Below are positions 9,331 through 18,471 of a stretch of 64,000 nucleotides of DNA, piece by piece. The position numbers and the translations under genes are program-made. The stretch comes from VXYL01 sp965116935 (lineage in GTDB: Bacteria > Pseudomonadota > Gammaproteobacteria > Pseudomonadales > Azotimanducaceae). The notes beneath the pieces are model-generated. The model made no database searches. It was not told the DNA's origin and worked only from the letters and a program-made list of their open reading frames with translations. Position 1 is the stretch's first letter, and every line of letters begins with the position of its first letter. The stretch lies in assembly GCA_965116935.1 (NCBI GenBank), contig OZ220737.1:5332001-5396000 (forward strand), written 5' to 3'.

Positions 9331-10455
9331 TCAGCCGTCCGGCTCACCCTCCGGAATGTTCTGGAACCACGAATTCACCTGTGCCACGCCGATGCCGGCG
9401 ACAACAGCCCACAATGCGAATGCGCCAGCCACCCAGGTGGTCGGCAGGACAGCGAAGGCGGCGATCCAAGCTGCGACGAACACGGCAACGCGTCGTTTCA
9501 TTCGCTGCGGCGGCACCGAGGGACGATCCCCTTCCCGTGGCAGCGGGAAGGCCCGCGGGCGCAGGAACCAGCCGTGCGCCAGCATCAAGCCGACGAACAT
9601 TGGCCACGATACGTCCTTGCGACGGAACTCCGGGGCGTCGTCGAGTTCCGCATCCGGCACATCCTTGCCGAGCAGCGCCTCAATCTCCTGCCAGACATGC
9701 TGCGGCGTCGGGCGTTGGCCCGCGCCGCTCATGTTCTCGTGCGTGGGACGGCAGCGCCACCGATAGAGCACCCGACCGCTCCGATGCACCGCCAGCACGG
9801 CAGGCTGGTAGTAGCCCTTCGGGTGGCTGGCCCAAGAGCGCATCCACAGGTGCCCCGAGTTTTCGTTGGCAAAAAAACTAAGGAACCCCTTGTCCCGACA
9901 ATATTCCTTGATCTCGTGGTGCGGATCGCCGACGCACGGATAGCCAAGCTCCCATGCCTGTTCCGCCTCGGTAGCAAGACTCTGCGGCTCGCTGGTGAGG
10001 CCGAACACCTCGCCCCCCGCAGCACGGATGGCGTCCAGGACGCCGGACTTGACGAAGCTCCGCAACTCGGAGCGACAGGGGGGTCACCACAGCCCGCGAT
10101 AGACGAGGAGCAGTGCGAACTCGCGGGTGTCAAGCGCACGATCAAGCCAGTCGCGACGCACCCCTTCGGGCGGGTCCAGGAGCGGGGGAATCAACGACGG
10201 TGCCGCTTCCACCGCGGCGACCTGAAAGCCGTCGCCCTGCCGTTGCACCCGAACCTGCTCGCGCAAGCACATCTCGTCTTCGCACAGCACCAGGCCGAAT
10301 TCCACGGCCTCGTCGGCGGGTGCCGCGAGCGCTTCGTCCGCATCCACGACACCGGTGACCTTGAAGGCGGCACCGCGCTCCTCGTTGATCCACGCGAGCG
10401 CCGCCGATGCGGCTGGCCTTAGCTTTTCGGGAACGTCGTCGGCAACGGTGACCAT
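9331..10455 (-). CDS. AhpC/TSA-like selenoprotein with UxxC motif and C-terminal membrane anchor (in-frame TGA)
   Basis: Two open segments (10084-10455 and 9331-10083) lie in the same frame and are separated only by a TGA at 10084-10086. Read through, they give a 374-residue protein in which the TGA is codon 124, exactly where peroxiredoxin/thioredoxin-like proteins carry the catalytic cysteine: YRGLW-U-PPCRSELRSF, that is a UxxC motif with Cys127. The flanks on both sides fit the AhpC/TSA fold (LLLVYRG before, GGEVFGLTSEP and LGYPCVGDP after). A SECIS-like hairpin follows the TGA (separate entry). Residues 1-105 form an unrecognised N-terminal extension, and residues about 320-358 form two hydrophobic segments, so it is likely membrane-anchored. 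Start ATG 10455 was preferred to GTG 10482. The alternative, a chance nonsense change of a catalytic Cys codon, is less likely but not excluded; selA, selB and selD are not in the window. Confidence 0.75.
10057..10073 (-). promoter_or_regulatory. bacterial SECIS-like hairpin
   Basis: On the coding strand GCTCCG, loop AGTTG, CGGAGC form a perfect 6-bp stem. The stem starts 10 bases, and the loop 16 bases, after the TGA. A G early in the apical loop and this spacing fit the known loose consensus of bacterial SECIS elements. It lies inside the coding sequence, as bacterial elements do. Confidence 0.65.
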
Positions 10456-10540
10456 GCAGCAGACCTGCGAACTAGAAGACACTTAAGCGATTGGACAGCA
10501 ACGCCGACGATCATGCAACGGAGGCGCCTCGCGCACCGTG

Positions 10541-10608
10541 GCTGCGAGTGAACAAGAAGGCCAGCAGTTCGCGCCAGCGAACTGCCAACGCGCCCGTTAG
10601 GGCGCGCC
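10541..10608 (+). repeat. two-hairpin palindromic repeat, copy A
   Basis: It begins GCTGCGAGTGAAC and carries two perfect hairpins: CAGTTCGC-GCCA-GCGAACTG (10565-10584) and CGCGCCC-GTTA-GGGCGCG (10589-10606). The same two hairpins in the same order occur at 33899-33969, 49958-50028 (inverted) and, decayed, at 50162-50234. It ends right at the stop of the ketopantoate-reductase-like gene. Confidence 0.75.
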
Positions 10609-10609
10609 T

Positions 10610-11587
10610 TCAGCCGCCGGCGTCGCGTGAGGCGATGCGTTGGCGCAGCAGGGCGTGGATCAGGTCGATGGTTGGGGTGGCTATGCCGGCAAGGGTTGCG
10701 AGTTCCTGCACCGCACCGAGCATTGCCTCGTGTTCGAGCGGGCGGCCGAGTTCAAGATCCTGAAGCATCGAGGTTCGGTGGGCGCCGACGTTGGCAACGC
10801 CGGCCAAGCGGCGCTCCACCGAGATGGAGAAGCGGGCACCGAAGGCTTCGCCGACGGCGCGCCCCTCGTCCATCATCGACTTGGCAATGGTGCGAGTGTC
10901 TGCGTTGGTGGCCAGCACGTCGAGGGTGGCACCGGTGAGGGCGCTTAAGGGATTGAAGGCGAGGTTGCCCCAGAGTTTCATCCAGATCTCGTCGCGCACA
11001 CGCGGGCGCACCGGCGCCTTGAAGCCGGCGCCGCGAAACGCCGTTGCCAGGGCCGCAATGCGATCGCTGGCGGAGCCGTCCGGTTCGCCGAGCACCAGCT
11101 TGTTGCCTTCCGTGTGGCGCACGACGCCGGGCGAGACGATTTCAGCGGCGGGATAGACCACGCAACCGAGTGCCCGCTCAGGGCCTATGCGTCGCCAAAG
11201 GACGCCGCCCGGGTCCACGCTTTCCACATGGCGTTCACCCCAAGGAGAGTCGAGGGCGTGGAAGTACCACCACGGGATGCCGTTGACGGCGCTGACGACG
11301 GCGGTTTCCTGGCCCACGAGGTCGAGGATGCCGTCCACCACAGTGGGAATCGAATGCGCCTTCAGCGTCACGATCACCATGTCCTGGGCACCGAGTTCGC
11401 CCGGCCTGTCCGTGGCGCGGACGCGGGCGTTGCGCCGGCCGCCTTCCTGCAGGAGCGTGAGGCCCTCCGCTCGTATCGCTTCGAGATGCGGCCCTCGCGC
11501 CACTAGGGATACGTCGAGCCCGGCCTCGGCAAGCGGCACGGCGAGGCAGCCACCGATGGCGCCGGCACCGTATATGCAGACCTTCAT
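10610..11587 (-). CDS. 2-dehydropantoate 2-reductase family protein
   Basis: A 325-residue ApbA/PanE-family NAD(P)-dependent reductase. It opens with the Rossmann motif KVCIYGAGAIGG (residues 2-13), has the VTLKAHSIP segment of the cofactor domain, and in the C-terminal helical domain has the KLWGNLAFNPLSALTG block with the usual Lys and Asn. The ATG overlaps the stop of the acyl-CoA ligase gene by the ATGA arrangement, so the two are one operon. That partner suggests the substrate may not be ketopantoate; many paralogues of this family act on other keto acids. I therefore leave the symbol empty. Confidence 0.8.
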   Translation of the reverse strand: MKVCIYGAGAIGGCLAVPLAEAGLDVSLVARGPHLEAIRAEGLTLLQEGGRRNARVRATDRPGELGAQDMVIVTLKAHSIPTVVDGILDLVGQETAVVSAVNGIPWWYFHALDSPWGERHVESVDPGGVLWRRIGPERALGCVVYPAAEIVSPGVVRHTEGNKLVLGEPDGSASDRIAALATAFRGAGFKAPVRPRVRDEIWMKLWGNLAFNPLSALTGATLDVLATNADTRTIAKSMMDEGRAVGEAFGARFSISVERRLAGVANVGAHRTSMLQDLELGRPLEHEAMLGAVQELATLAGIATPTIDLIHALLRQRIASRDAGG

Positions 11588-13100
11588 GGCTCGATGCCAA
11601 GCGCCTTGGCAAGGCCGATGCGCTGGATCTTCCCGGTTGGGCCCTTCGGAATCTCGTCCACGAACAGGATGCGCCGCGGCACCTTGAAGTCGGCCAGGCG
11701 CTCTGCCACGAAGTCCCGGAGATCTCGTTCGCTGGCATTTGCGCCATCGGCCAGCACCACCGCCGCGGCCACGTCCTCGCCGAGCCTCGGATGCGGCGCC
11801 GCGAAGGCGCACACCTGCTGCACCGCCTCGTGGTCCAGCAGCACTTCATCGATCTCGAGCGGCGCGATCTTCTCGCCACCGCGATTGATGATCTCCTTCA
11901 ATCGCCCGGTGACCTTGACGTAGCCGTCCGCATCCATCACGCCCTGGTCGCCGGTGCGGAACCAGCCGCTGTCATGGAACGCGCCGGCATTGGCTTCGGG
12001 ATTGTTGAGATAGCCGGTGGTGACGTTGGCGCCGCGAATGACGATTTCGCCCTCTTTGCCCGGGGCCAGCGGCGTTCCCGTCGCGTCCATGATCGTCACT
12101 TCCGGCCCCGCCGCAGGACCCACGCTGCCCGGCTTGCGCGCCTTCGGCGGCAATGGGTTCGAGCACATCTGGTGTGCGGCTTCGGTCATGGCGTAGGCCT
12201 CGATCACCGGCACGCCGAACACCGCCTCTAGTTGCTGCATCACCTGCGGCGGCAGGGAAGCCGACGAGGAACGGATGAAGCGCAGGACACTGGCACGCAC
12301 CGTGTCCTCGTTGCGGCCGGCGCGAGCCAGGATCGCCTGGTGCATGGTGGGCACGGCGCTGTACCAGGTCGGCTTCGCCTCGCTCAGCCAGGAGAAGAAG
12401 CGCAAGGCATCGAAGCCTGGTGAGCAACTGACGCTGGCACCCGCCGCAAGGGTGGCGAGAACCGGTGCCACGAGGCCGTGAATGTGGAACAGAGGCATGA
12501 CGTTGAGGCAGCGGTCCGAGGGCGCGAGAGCTAGCGTCGCGACGATATTGGTCGCGGAGGCGCAGAGGTTCGCCTGGCTGAGCGGCACCATCTTGGGCCT
12601 CGAGGTCGTGCCGGAGGTGTGCAGGATGAGCGCCGTGGCGTCGCCATCGCGTTCCGTTACAGCCGCTTCGGCAACGCCTTCAAGGGCGAACTCGCCAGCA
12701 CATTCGCCCTCGCGCAGCGCGATGACGCGAATGCCCCTGGCTTCAGCGACCTCCACCGCCGGCGACTCCGAGCCGACCTCGACGATCAGGGCGCGCGCGC
12801 CGAGGTCGTCGAGATAGAACTCGAACTCGCTCTGCTTGTACGCCGGATTGAGGGGCGCCGTCGCGCACCACGGGGCCATGGAGACAAACGCGCTGGCCGC
12901 CAGCGGGCCGTTGGGAGCACGATAGCGACGCGATCGGTCGCGCTCACGCCGGCGCCGCGCAACTGTCGACCCACGGCGTGGACCTGGCTTTCGAGGCCCC
13001 CATAGCTGAGCGCAGCGCGGCCGGGGGCACCGATGGCGTCGTCGGAGAGGGCCCCGCGGGAAGGGCGGGCGTTGGCGAGAAGCTCCGTCAGGGCCTGCAC
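11584..13100 (-). pseudogene. acyl-CoA synthetase, oxalate-CoA ligase-like, one frameshift
   Basis: An AMP-forming acyl-CoA ligase. The N-terminal part (GTG 13100 to about 12915: MQALTELLANARPSRG to DRVAIVLP) and the rest (NGPLAAS onward) lie in different frames. Adding one base to the CCC run at 12913-12915 rejoins them into a 505-residue protein. The second part has the P-loop LHTSGTTSRPK, EAYAMTEAAHQM, GWFRTGDQG and GRLKEIINRGGEKI motifs and the closing Lys in GPTGKIQR. The details PLFHIHGL, TWYSAVPTMHQ and FIRSSSASLPP recall plant and fungal oxalyl-CoA synthetases, so oxalate or a related short diacid is a fair guess. It is coupled to the downstream reductase gene. The indel may be an assembly error. 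Confidence 0.75.
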
Positions 13101-13281
13101 TATTCACCCTCCACATCGGCGAATGCTGGCAGTTGGCGGCTGCCACGCCAACCGGTGAGAAGCTTAGCGCCACAAGAACCGTTGCCTTCGGACAACGCTT
13201 CTTGCCCCAGCCCAAGCCGCCCTTCACCCTGTCGGCATTCGGCCGGCTTGCGCCGTCCGAAGTCCGCCAAGGCTGCCAGGT

Positions 13282-13358
13282 TGGTCGGGACGGCAGGATT
13301 TGAACCTGCGACCACCACACCCCCAGTGTGATGCGCTACCAGACTGCGCTACGCCCCG
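13282..13358 (-). tRNA. tRNA-Pro (GGG)
   Basis: A full cloverleaf with encoded CCA. The acceptor CGGGGCG pairs with CGTCCCG (one G-T pair), the anticodon stem is TCACA/TGTGG and the loop CTGGGGG gives anticodon GGG. The T arm GCAGG-TTCAAAT-CCTGC is canonical. Its place after the merR-type gene is conserved in Pseudomonas and relatives. Confidence 0.95.
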
Positions 13359-13410
13359 AAGTGCCGAAACTATAGCAGCACGACCCACGTGCCGACCCAG
13401 GATGTGGCTG

Positions 13411-13812
13411 TCAGCGCTCGAGTTCGGCGAGGAGGCCCTCGAGGTCGGCGCGCAGGTCGCGGATGGCTTGCTGCTGGTTGGTCACGCCGCTCGGTTCCGA
13501 ATCGCGCATGCGTTGTCTCGCGCCGCCGATGGTGAAGCCTTGGCCGTAGAGCAGTTCGCGAATGCGACGTACCACCAACACGTCTCGATGCTGGTAGTAG
13601 CGCCGGTTTCCACGGCGCTTTGCGGGGCGCAACTGTGGGAACTCCCGCTCCCAGTAGCGCAGCACGTGCGGCTTGACGGCACAGAGCTCGCTCACCTCGC
13701 CGATGCTGAAGTAGCGCTTGCCGGGAATGGGCGGCAATCCGTAGTTCTGCGCTTCGGCCTCGGCGCCCGCTGGGCTTGCGCCCGTGGCGACTCTACGACC
13801 CGAGTCCACCAT
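13411..13812 (-). CDS. MerR family transcriptional regulator
   Basis: A 133-residue regulator with an N-terminal winged helix: YFSIGEVSELCAVKPHVLRYWEREF, then RRGNRRYYQHRDVLVVRRI, residues about 34-80. The C-terminal helix QQQAIRDLRADLEGLLAELER is the dimer coiled coil. No effector-binding cysteine cluster is present. It overlaps the end of ihfA by 20 bases and precedes tRNA-Pro, the position of the conserved but uncharacterised MerR-like gene of gammaproteobacteria. Confidence 0.9.
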   Translation of the reverse strand: MVDSGRRVATGASPAGAEAEAQNYGLPPIPGKRYFSIGEVSELCAVKPHVLRYWEREFPQLRPAKRRGNRRYYQHRDVLVVRRIRELLYGQGFTIGGARQRMRDSEPSGVTNQQQAIRDLRADLEGLLAELER

Positions 13813-14092
13813 CGCCGATCCTTGCCCGCAGCTTCTGCCCCGGGCGGAAAGTCACGACGCGTCGCGCCGTGATCGGAATCTCCTCGCCGGTGCGCGGATT
13901 GCGCCCAGGGCGACGAGATTTGTCGCGTAGCTCGAAGTTGCCGAAGCCGGACAGCTTGACGCTTTCGTTCCGCTCAAGCGCCACGCGGATCTCCTCGAAG
14001 AACAGCTCAACGATTTCCTTGGCCTCGCGCTTGTTTAGGCCAACATCCTCGAACAGTCGCTCTGCCATCTGCACCTTGGTCAACGCGCCCAT
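13793..14092 (-). CDS. ihfA: integration host factor alpha subunit
   Basis: A 99-residue HU/IHF-fold DNA-bending protein. The N-terminal helices ALTKVQMAERLFEDVGLNKREAKEIV and the beta-arm region SGFGNFELRDKSRRPGRNPRTGEEI are diagnostic; the arm-tip NPRTGE places the intercalating Pro. The context after pheT identifies it as the alpha subunit. IHF alpha works with IHF beta (not in the window) in recombination, replication and transcription. Confidence 0.95.
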   Translation of the reverse strand: MGALTKVQMAERLFEDVGLNKREAKEIVELFFEEIRVALERNESVKLSGFGNFELRDKSRRPGRNPRTGEEIPITARRVVTFRPGQKLRARIGDGGLGS

Positions 14093-14137
14093 TGGAAAGT
14101 CCGCATATACCCCTCCAACTAGAGTCCCCCTAAGGCG

Positions 14138-16537
14138 CTACCCCGGCCCGGATCGCAGGCGCGCACCGACCTCCCTTGCCAGCGCCGCCACCACGCGATC
14201 CACGTTGTCGTTGATCTCGCCTTCCTCTAGGGTGCGTGACGGATGCTGCAAGGTCAAGGCGATTGCGAGGCTTTTCTCACTGGAATCAATGCCTTCGCCG
14301 GTGTATAGGTCGAACACCGAATATTCGCGCAAAAGCTCGCCGAGTTCCGTGCGCGTGATGGATTCAACCAGCGCCGCTGGCACGTCACGGCGCAGCAACA
14401 GGGCCAAATCCCGCCGCACGCTTGGATGCCGCGAGACGCCGGCGTTGCGGCGGGGGCGTCGGCCCAGCAAGCCCTCGAGTGACAGCTCGAACACGAACAC
14501 CCCCGGCGGCAAGTCGAGCGCCCGCTCCACCTCCGGATGCAGTCGGCCGAAGCACCCCACCGGCTCGCCATCGAGCACAGCCTGGGCCTGTTGCCCCGGA
14601 TGCAAGGCGGGGTGATCGTCGGCAACGAACGTCGCCTCGCGTCCGCCCGGCGCCAACAGGCGTTCGACATCGCCCTTGATGTCGAAGAAATCCACCGCCG
14701 AACCGTCCTGCGTCCAGGACTCCGCCTCGCGCGCACCGTAGGCGATGCCGGCACACAACATCTGCTGCGCTTGGACTTCGCCTTCCGTGCCGGGCAGGAA
14801 GCACTGACCGATCTCAAACAGCCGCACCCGGCTCGCGCGCCGCGCAAGGTTGCCGGCCAGCGCCCCGGCGAGCCCGGGCAGCAGCGTCGAGCGCATCACC
14901 GAGTGTTCCCGAGACACGGCATTGACCACCGCCACCGACGCTGCCTCGGGTTCGAACAGGTCCAAGTGAACGGGATCGACAAAGCTATAGGTGATGGCCT
15001 CGGAATAGCCGAGGTCCACGAGCAGGTCCGCGATGCGCGCCGTCGGCACCCGGCTGCGGGTGGCCTGTCCGAGCGGCTGCGCCAGCTTTGGCGGGTGGCT
15101 CGCCACGGTGTTGTAGCCGTGAACCCGCAGCACCTCTTCCACGAGGTCTTCTTCGCGCTCGATGTCGAAGCGGTAGCTCGGCGACGTGACGGTCCAATGT
15201 GTCTCGTCCCCTTCACCGGACGCTTTCGGCGCGAAGCCGAGGCGGTCGAGAACTCGCTCGGTGACCTGGGGCGGCACCGCCTCGCCCACCAGCGCATCAA
15301 GCCGAGCGCGACGCAATGTGACGTGTTTTGGCACCGGCAAATGGGCTTCGCTGGTGGTGTCCACGACGGGTCCAGGCGCACCGCCGACGATCTCAAGCAG
15401 CAGCGCCGTAGCGCGCTCCACGGCCATGTGCTGCAACTGGTAGTCCACGCCGCGCTCGTAGCGGTGGGCGGCGTCGGTGTGCAGCCCAAAACGACGCGCT
15501 GTGCCCATCACCGCCAGCGGCGCAAAGAACGCGCATTCGAGGAAGACGTTGGTGGTGGATGCGCGCACCGCAGTTCTCGCGCCGCCCATGACACCGGCCA
15601 TGGCGACCGCACCGTCGTCGTCGGCGATCACCAATTCCGCGTCATTTAGCGTCGCATCGCGCCCGTCGATCAGGGTGATGCGCTCGCGGGGCATCGCACT
15701 GCGCACGTCGATGCCTCCGCGAAGGCAGTCGAGGTCGAAGGCGTGCATCGGCTGGCCGAGTTCGAGCAGGACATAGTTGGTCACATCCACCACAGGGTCG
15801 ATGCTGCGCAGGCCCGAACGGCGCAGGCGCTCCCGCATCCACAATGGCGACGAGCGCGTGATGTCGATGCCCTCGATGACACGCCCTAGGTAGCGCGGAC
15901 AATCCTCCGGTTGGCTGAGCCGTACCGGGAACACAGCATCCGTCGACGCCGGCACTTCGGGGATGGACGGTGCGGTAACCGCGACGTCGCAGAGGAGTCC
16001 AACCTCCCGCGCCAGCCCGCGCACGCTCAGCGCATCGCCGCGGTTCGGCGTGAGGTCGATGTCGATGGTGGTGTCGTCGAGGTGCAGAGCGCGACGCAAG
16101 TCGTCGCCCGGCACAAAGCCCTCATCGAGCTCCATCAGGCCATCGGCATCGGTGCCGAGGCCGAGTTCCGCAGCACTGCACAACATGCCAGCCGAGGCCA
16201 CACCGCGCATTTCGGCGGCGCGGATGCGAACGTCGCCCGGCAGCACCGCGCCGACCCGCGCCAGCGGCGCAACCAACCCAGGCGCGGCGTTTGGTGCACC
16301 GCACACCACACGCAGCGGCGTCGCCTCGCCGGCGTCCACTACACATACCGAGAGCCTGTCGGCGTTGGGATGCGGTTCCACGGCGACGATGCGCCCCACC
16401 ACCACGCCGCTGAATTCGCCAGCGACCGGCTCGGTGCCGTCCACTTCGAGCCCCGCGTTGGTGAGCAGGTCGCAAAGTTCCCGAGTGGGCACCGTGGCCG
16501 GCGCCCACTCCCGGAGCCACTCAACGCTGACCTTCAC
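14138..16537 (-). CDS. pheT: phenylalanyl-tRNA synthetase beta subunit
   Basis: A 799-residue PheT. It opens KVSVEWLREWAPATVP, has the EMAP/OB tRNA-binding domain (GRIVAVEPHPNADRLSVC), the B3/B4 editing region, B5, and a C-terminal anticodon-binding domain (RHPSVRRDLALLLRRDVP). I placed the start at GTG 16537, 13 bases after pheS; the open frame extends upstream into pheS but that part is an antisense-like artefact. Together with PheS it forms the alpha2-beta2 enzyme charging tRNA-Phe. Confidence 0.95.
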   Translation of the reverse strand: MKVSVEWLREWAPATVPTRELCDLLTNAGLEVDGTEPVAGEFSGVVVGRIVAVEPHPNADRLSVCVVDAGEATPLRVVCGAPNAAPGLVAPLARVGAVLPGDVRIRAAEMRGVASAGMLCSAAELGLGTDADGLMELDEGFVPGDDLRRALHLDDTTIDIDLTPNRGDALSVRGLAREVGLLCDVAVTAPSIPEVPASTDAVFPVRLSQPEDCPRYLGRVIEGIDITRSSPLWMRERLRRSGLRSIDPVVDVTNYVLLELGQPMHAFDLDCLRGGIDVRSAMPRERITLIDGRDATLNDAELVIADDDGAVAMAGVMGGARTAVRASTTNVFLECAFFAPLAVMGTARRFGLHTDAAHRYERGVDYQLQHMAVERATALLLEIVGGAPGPVVDTTSEAHLPVPKHVTLRRARLDALVGEAVPPQVTERVLDRLGFAPKASGEGDETHWTVTSPSYRFDIEREEDLVEEVLRVHGYNTVASHPPKLAQPLGQATRSRVPTARIADLLVDLGYSEAITYSFVDPVHLDLFEPEAASVAVVNAVSREHSVMRSTLLPGLAGALAGNLARRASRVRLFEIGQCFLPGTEGEVQAQQMLCAGIAYGAREAESWTQDGSAVDFFDIKGDVERLLAPGGREATFVADDHPALHPGQQAQAVLDGEPVGCFGRLHPEVERALDLPPGVFVFELSLEGLLGRRPRRNAGVSRHPSVRRDLALLLRRDVPAALVESITRTELGELLREYSVFDLYTGEGIDSSEKSLAIALTLQHPSRTLEEGEINDNVDRVVAALAREVGARLRSGPG

Positions 16538-16550
16538 GATGTAACGCGCC

Positions 16551-17567
16551 TCACGCGAACTGTTCCAAGAAGGCCAGCTCGTTGTCGAAGAAGAGCCGCA
16601 GGTCGTCCACCTCGAACAGCAGCGAGGCGAGGCGATCGGCGCCGAAGCCGAAGGCGAAGCCCGTGTAGCGCTCCGGGTCGATGCCCGACATGGCCAGCAC
16701 GTTGGGGTGCACCATGCCGCAGCCGAGCACCTCGATCCAGCCGGTGAACCCACACACGCGACAGCCCTTGCCGCGGCAGTGGACGCACTCCATGTCCACT
16801 TCGGCAGAGGGTTCCGTGAACGGAAAATACGACGGGCGGAAGCGAACCCCCAAGGGCTGCTCGAAAAAGTGCCGGGTGAAGTCGATGACGGTGCCCTTGA
16901 GGTCGGCGAAGCTGATGCCCTCGTCCACCACCAGTCCTTCCACCTGATGGAACATGGGGCTGTGGGTGGCATCCACGTCGTCCTTGCGATAGACCCGGCC
17001 CGGGCAGATCACCTTCACCGGCGGGCCCTGCGACTCCATCGTTCGCACCTGCACGGGCGAAGTGTGGGTGCGCAGCAGCAAGCCGTTGTCGAGGTAAAGC
17101 GTGTCGTGCATGGCCCGCGCCGGATGGTGGGCGGGAATGTTGAGCGCCTCGAAGTTGTGGTATTCGTCCTCCATCTCGGGCCCGTCCACCACGGCATAGC
17201 CAGCGGCCGCGAAGATGTCCTCGATGCGGCGCAGGGCGTGGGTCACCGGATGCAGGCCCCCACGTCGACGCTGGCGGCCCGGCAACGTGACGTCCACAGC
17301 TTCCGCCGCGAGCGCCTCCTGCATCTGCTCCCGCGCCAAGACGTCCTTGCGACTATCGACGGCCGCCTGCACCTCGCGCTTGGCAACGTTGATGCGGGCA
17401 CCGGCGGCGGGCCGCTCCTTGGCCGGCATTGCGCCCAAGGACTTGAGGAGTGCCGTCAGTTCTCCGCGCTTGCCGAGATAGCGAACCCGCACCTCGTCCA
17501 GGGCCCGTTCGTCGCGCGCCCGAGCCGCGTCCGCGAGCGCGGATGCGGTGATGGAGTCGACGTCCAT
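16551..17567 (-). CDS. pheS: phenylalanyl-tRNA synthetase alpha subunit
   Basis: A 338-residue class II aminoacyl-tRNA synthetase subunit. The N-terminal coiled-coil (residues 1-85) precedes the catalytic core with motif 1 around HPVTHALRRIEDIF, motif 2 around VYRKDDVDATHSPMFHQVEG, and motif 3 GFGADRLASLLFEVDDLR. A CxxC pair (VHCRGKGCRVCGFTG) is present as in many PheS. It lies between rplT and pheT. Confidence 0.96.
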   Translation of the reverse strand: MDVDSITASALADAARARDERALDEVRVRYLGKRGELTALLKSLGAMPAKERPAAGARINVAKREVQAAVDSRKDVLAREQMQEALAAEAVDVTLPGRQRRRGGLHPVTHALRRIEDIFAAAGYAVVDGPEMEDEYHNFEALNIPAHHPARAMHDTLYLDNGLLLRTHTSPVQVRTMESQGPPVKVICPGRVYRKDDVDATHSPMFHQVEGLVVDEGISFADLKGTVIDFTRHFFEQPLGVRFRPSYFPFTEPSAEVDMECVHCRGKGCRVCGFTGWIEVLGCGMVHPNVLAMSGIDPERYTGFAFGFGADRLASLLFEVDDLRLFFDNELAFLEQFA

Positions 17568-17609
17568 CGCTAACCCGCCCTGGCGCTGGCGCCGAAAAGG
17601 CCCGTATTG

Positions 17610-17969
17610 CTACGCGGCCAGGGCCGCGCGTGCGCGCTCCGCGAGCGCAGCGAACGCCGCCTTCTCGTTGAGCGCGAGATCCGCAAGCACCTTGCGGTCC
17701 ACGTCGATGGAAGCCTTCTTCAGCCCCGCCATCATGCGGCTGTAGGAAAGGCCGTGCTGGCGCGCTTCGGCATTGATGCGCACGATCCAAAGCGAACGGA
17801 ACTGGCGCTTGCGCTGGCGGCGGTCGCGATAGGCGTATTGGCCGGCCTTTATGACCGCTTGCTTCGCGACCTTGAAGGTACGGCTGCGGGCACCGTAGTA
17901 GCCCTTGGCTTGCTTGAGAACCTTCTTGCGGCGGGCGCGGGAAGCGACGCCTCGTTTCACTCTTGGCAT
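17610..17969 (-). CDS. rplT: 50S ribosomal protein L20
   Basis: A 119-residue L20 starting PRVKRGVASRARRKK. The RRQRKRQFRSLWIVRINAEAR segment and the terminal helices are typical. It begins four bases after rpmI. In E. coli L20 represses translation of this operon by binding the rpmI leader; a comparable control here is plausible but was not demonstrated. Confidence 0.97.
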   Translation of the reverse strand: MPRVKRGVASRARRKKVLKQAKGYYGARSRTFKVAKQAVIKAGQYAYRDRRQRKRQFRSLWIVRINAEARQHGLSYSRMMAGLKKASIDVDRKVLADLALNEKAAFAALAERARAALAA

Positions 17970-17973
17970 CGCG

Positions 17974-18219
17974 TTACTCCTCCTCGCCGGCGCTGTCGGC
18001 GGCGGGCCCCTTGCGGGCGGCTCGCTTTCTGCCCGGTAGCATGCGGTCCACGAGGCTGCGGTCCGCATCCGAGACATCGGCGAAGCCCCTGAGCTGGCGC
18101 TTGCGCTTGGTGGACTTGTTGATGAACAGGTGGTTTTTGTTGGTCCGCTTGTGCTTGTAGCCCTTCGCGGTGCGCCGGAACCGCTTGGCGGCGCCGCGCT
18201 TGGTCTTGAGTTTTGGCAT
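17974..18219 (-). CDS. rpmI: 50S ribosomal protein L35
   Basis: An 81-residue L35 starting PKLKTKRGAAKRFRRTAKG, with HLFINKSTKRKRQLR in the middle. It is longer than the usual 64-66 residues because of an acidic tail ending SAGEEE. I used the ATG at 18219; the frame upstream of it is not homologous. A 252-base gap separates it from infC, long enough for a regulatory leader. Confidence 0.96.
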   Translation of the reverse strand: MPKLKTKRGAAKRFRRTAKGYKHKRTNKNHLFINKSTKRKRQLRGFADVSDADRSLVDRMLPGRKRAARKGPAADSAGEEE

Positions 18220-18471
18220 GTTTGATTTCGTTCCTTTCGCCCCGCGCCTTGGCACGTCGCGATTCTGCTGAATCGCCGGGCTTGTTGGTTGCTTGAGTCA
18301 CCTCTGGCCGTTTCACTCAAACGGGCAGGGTCTGCCTTGGCGCGTTCGGGAGGTCAATCCCTTCGCATCTTCTCGTTGGTTGAACGCTCGCCGCTTGTCT
18401 GCAAACTTGCGGACGCAGGCTTGTCGCGTGTGGTGGGCGAGACGCCCTCCCGGGTCAAGGCGCGTCGTGCG

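Noticed and set aside
10084..10482. separate 132-residue hypothetical gene ending at TGA
   Set aside because: The frame continues after the TGA into the matching second half of the same domain, so it is the first part of the selenoprotein gene.
16538..16972. N-terminal extension of pheT
   Set aside because: The added residues are Ser/Arg/Pro-rich and come from the pheS sequence in another frame; the GTG at 16537 matches the PheT start.
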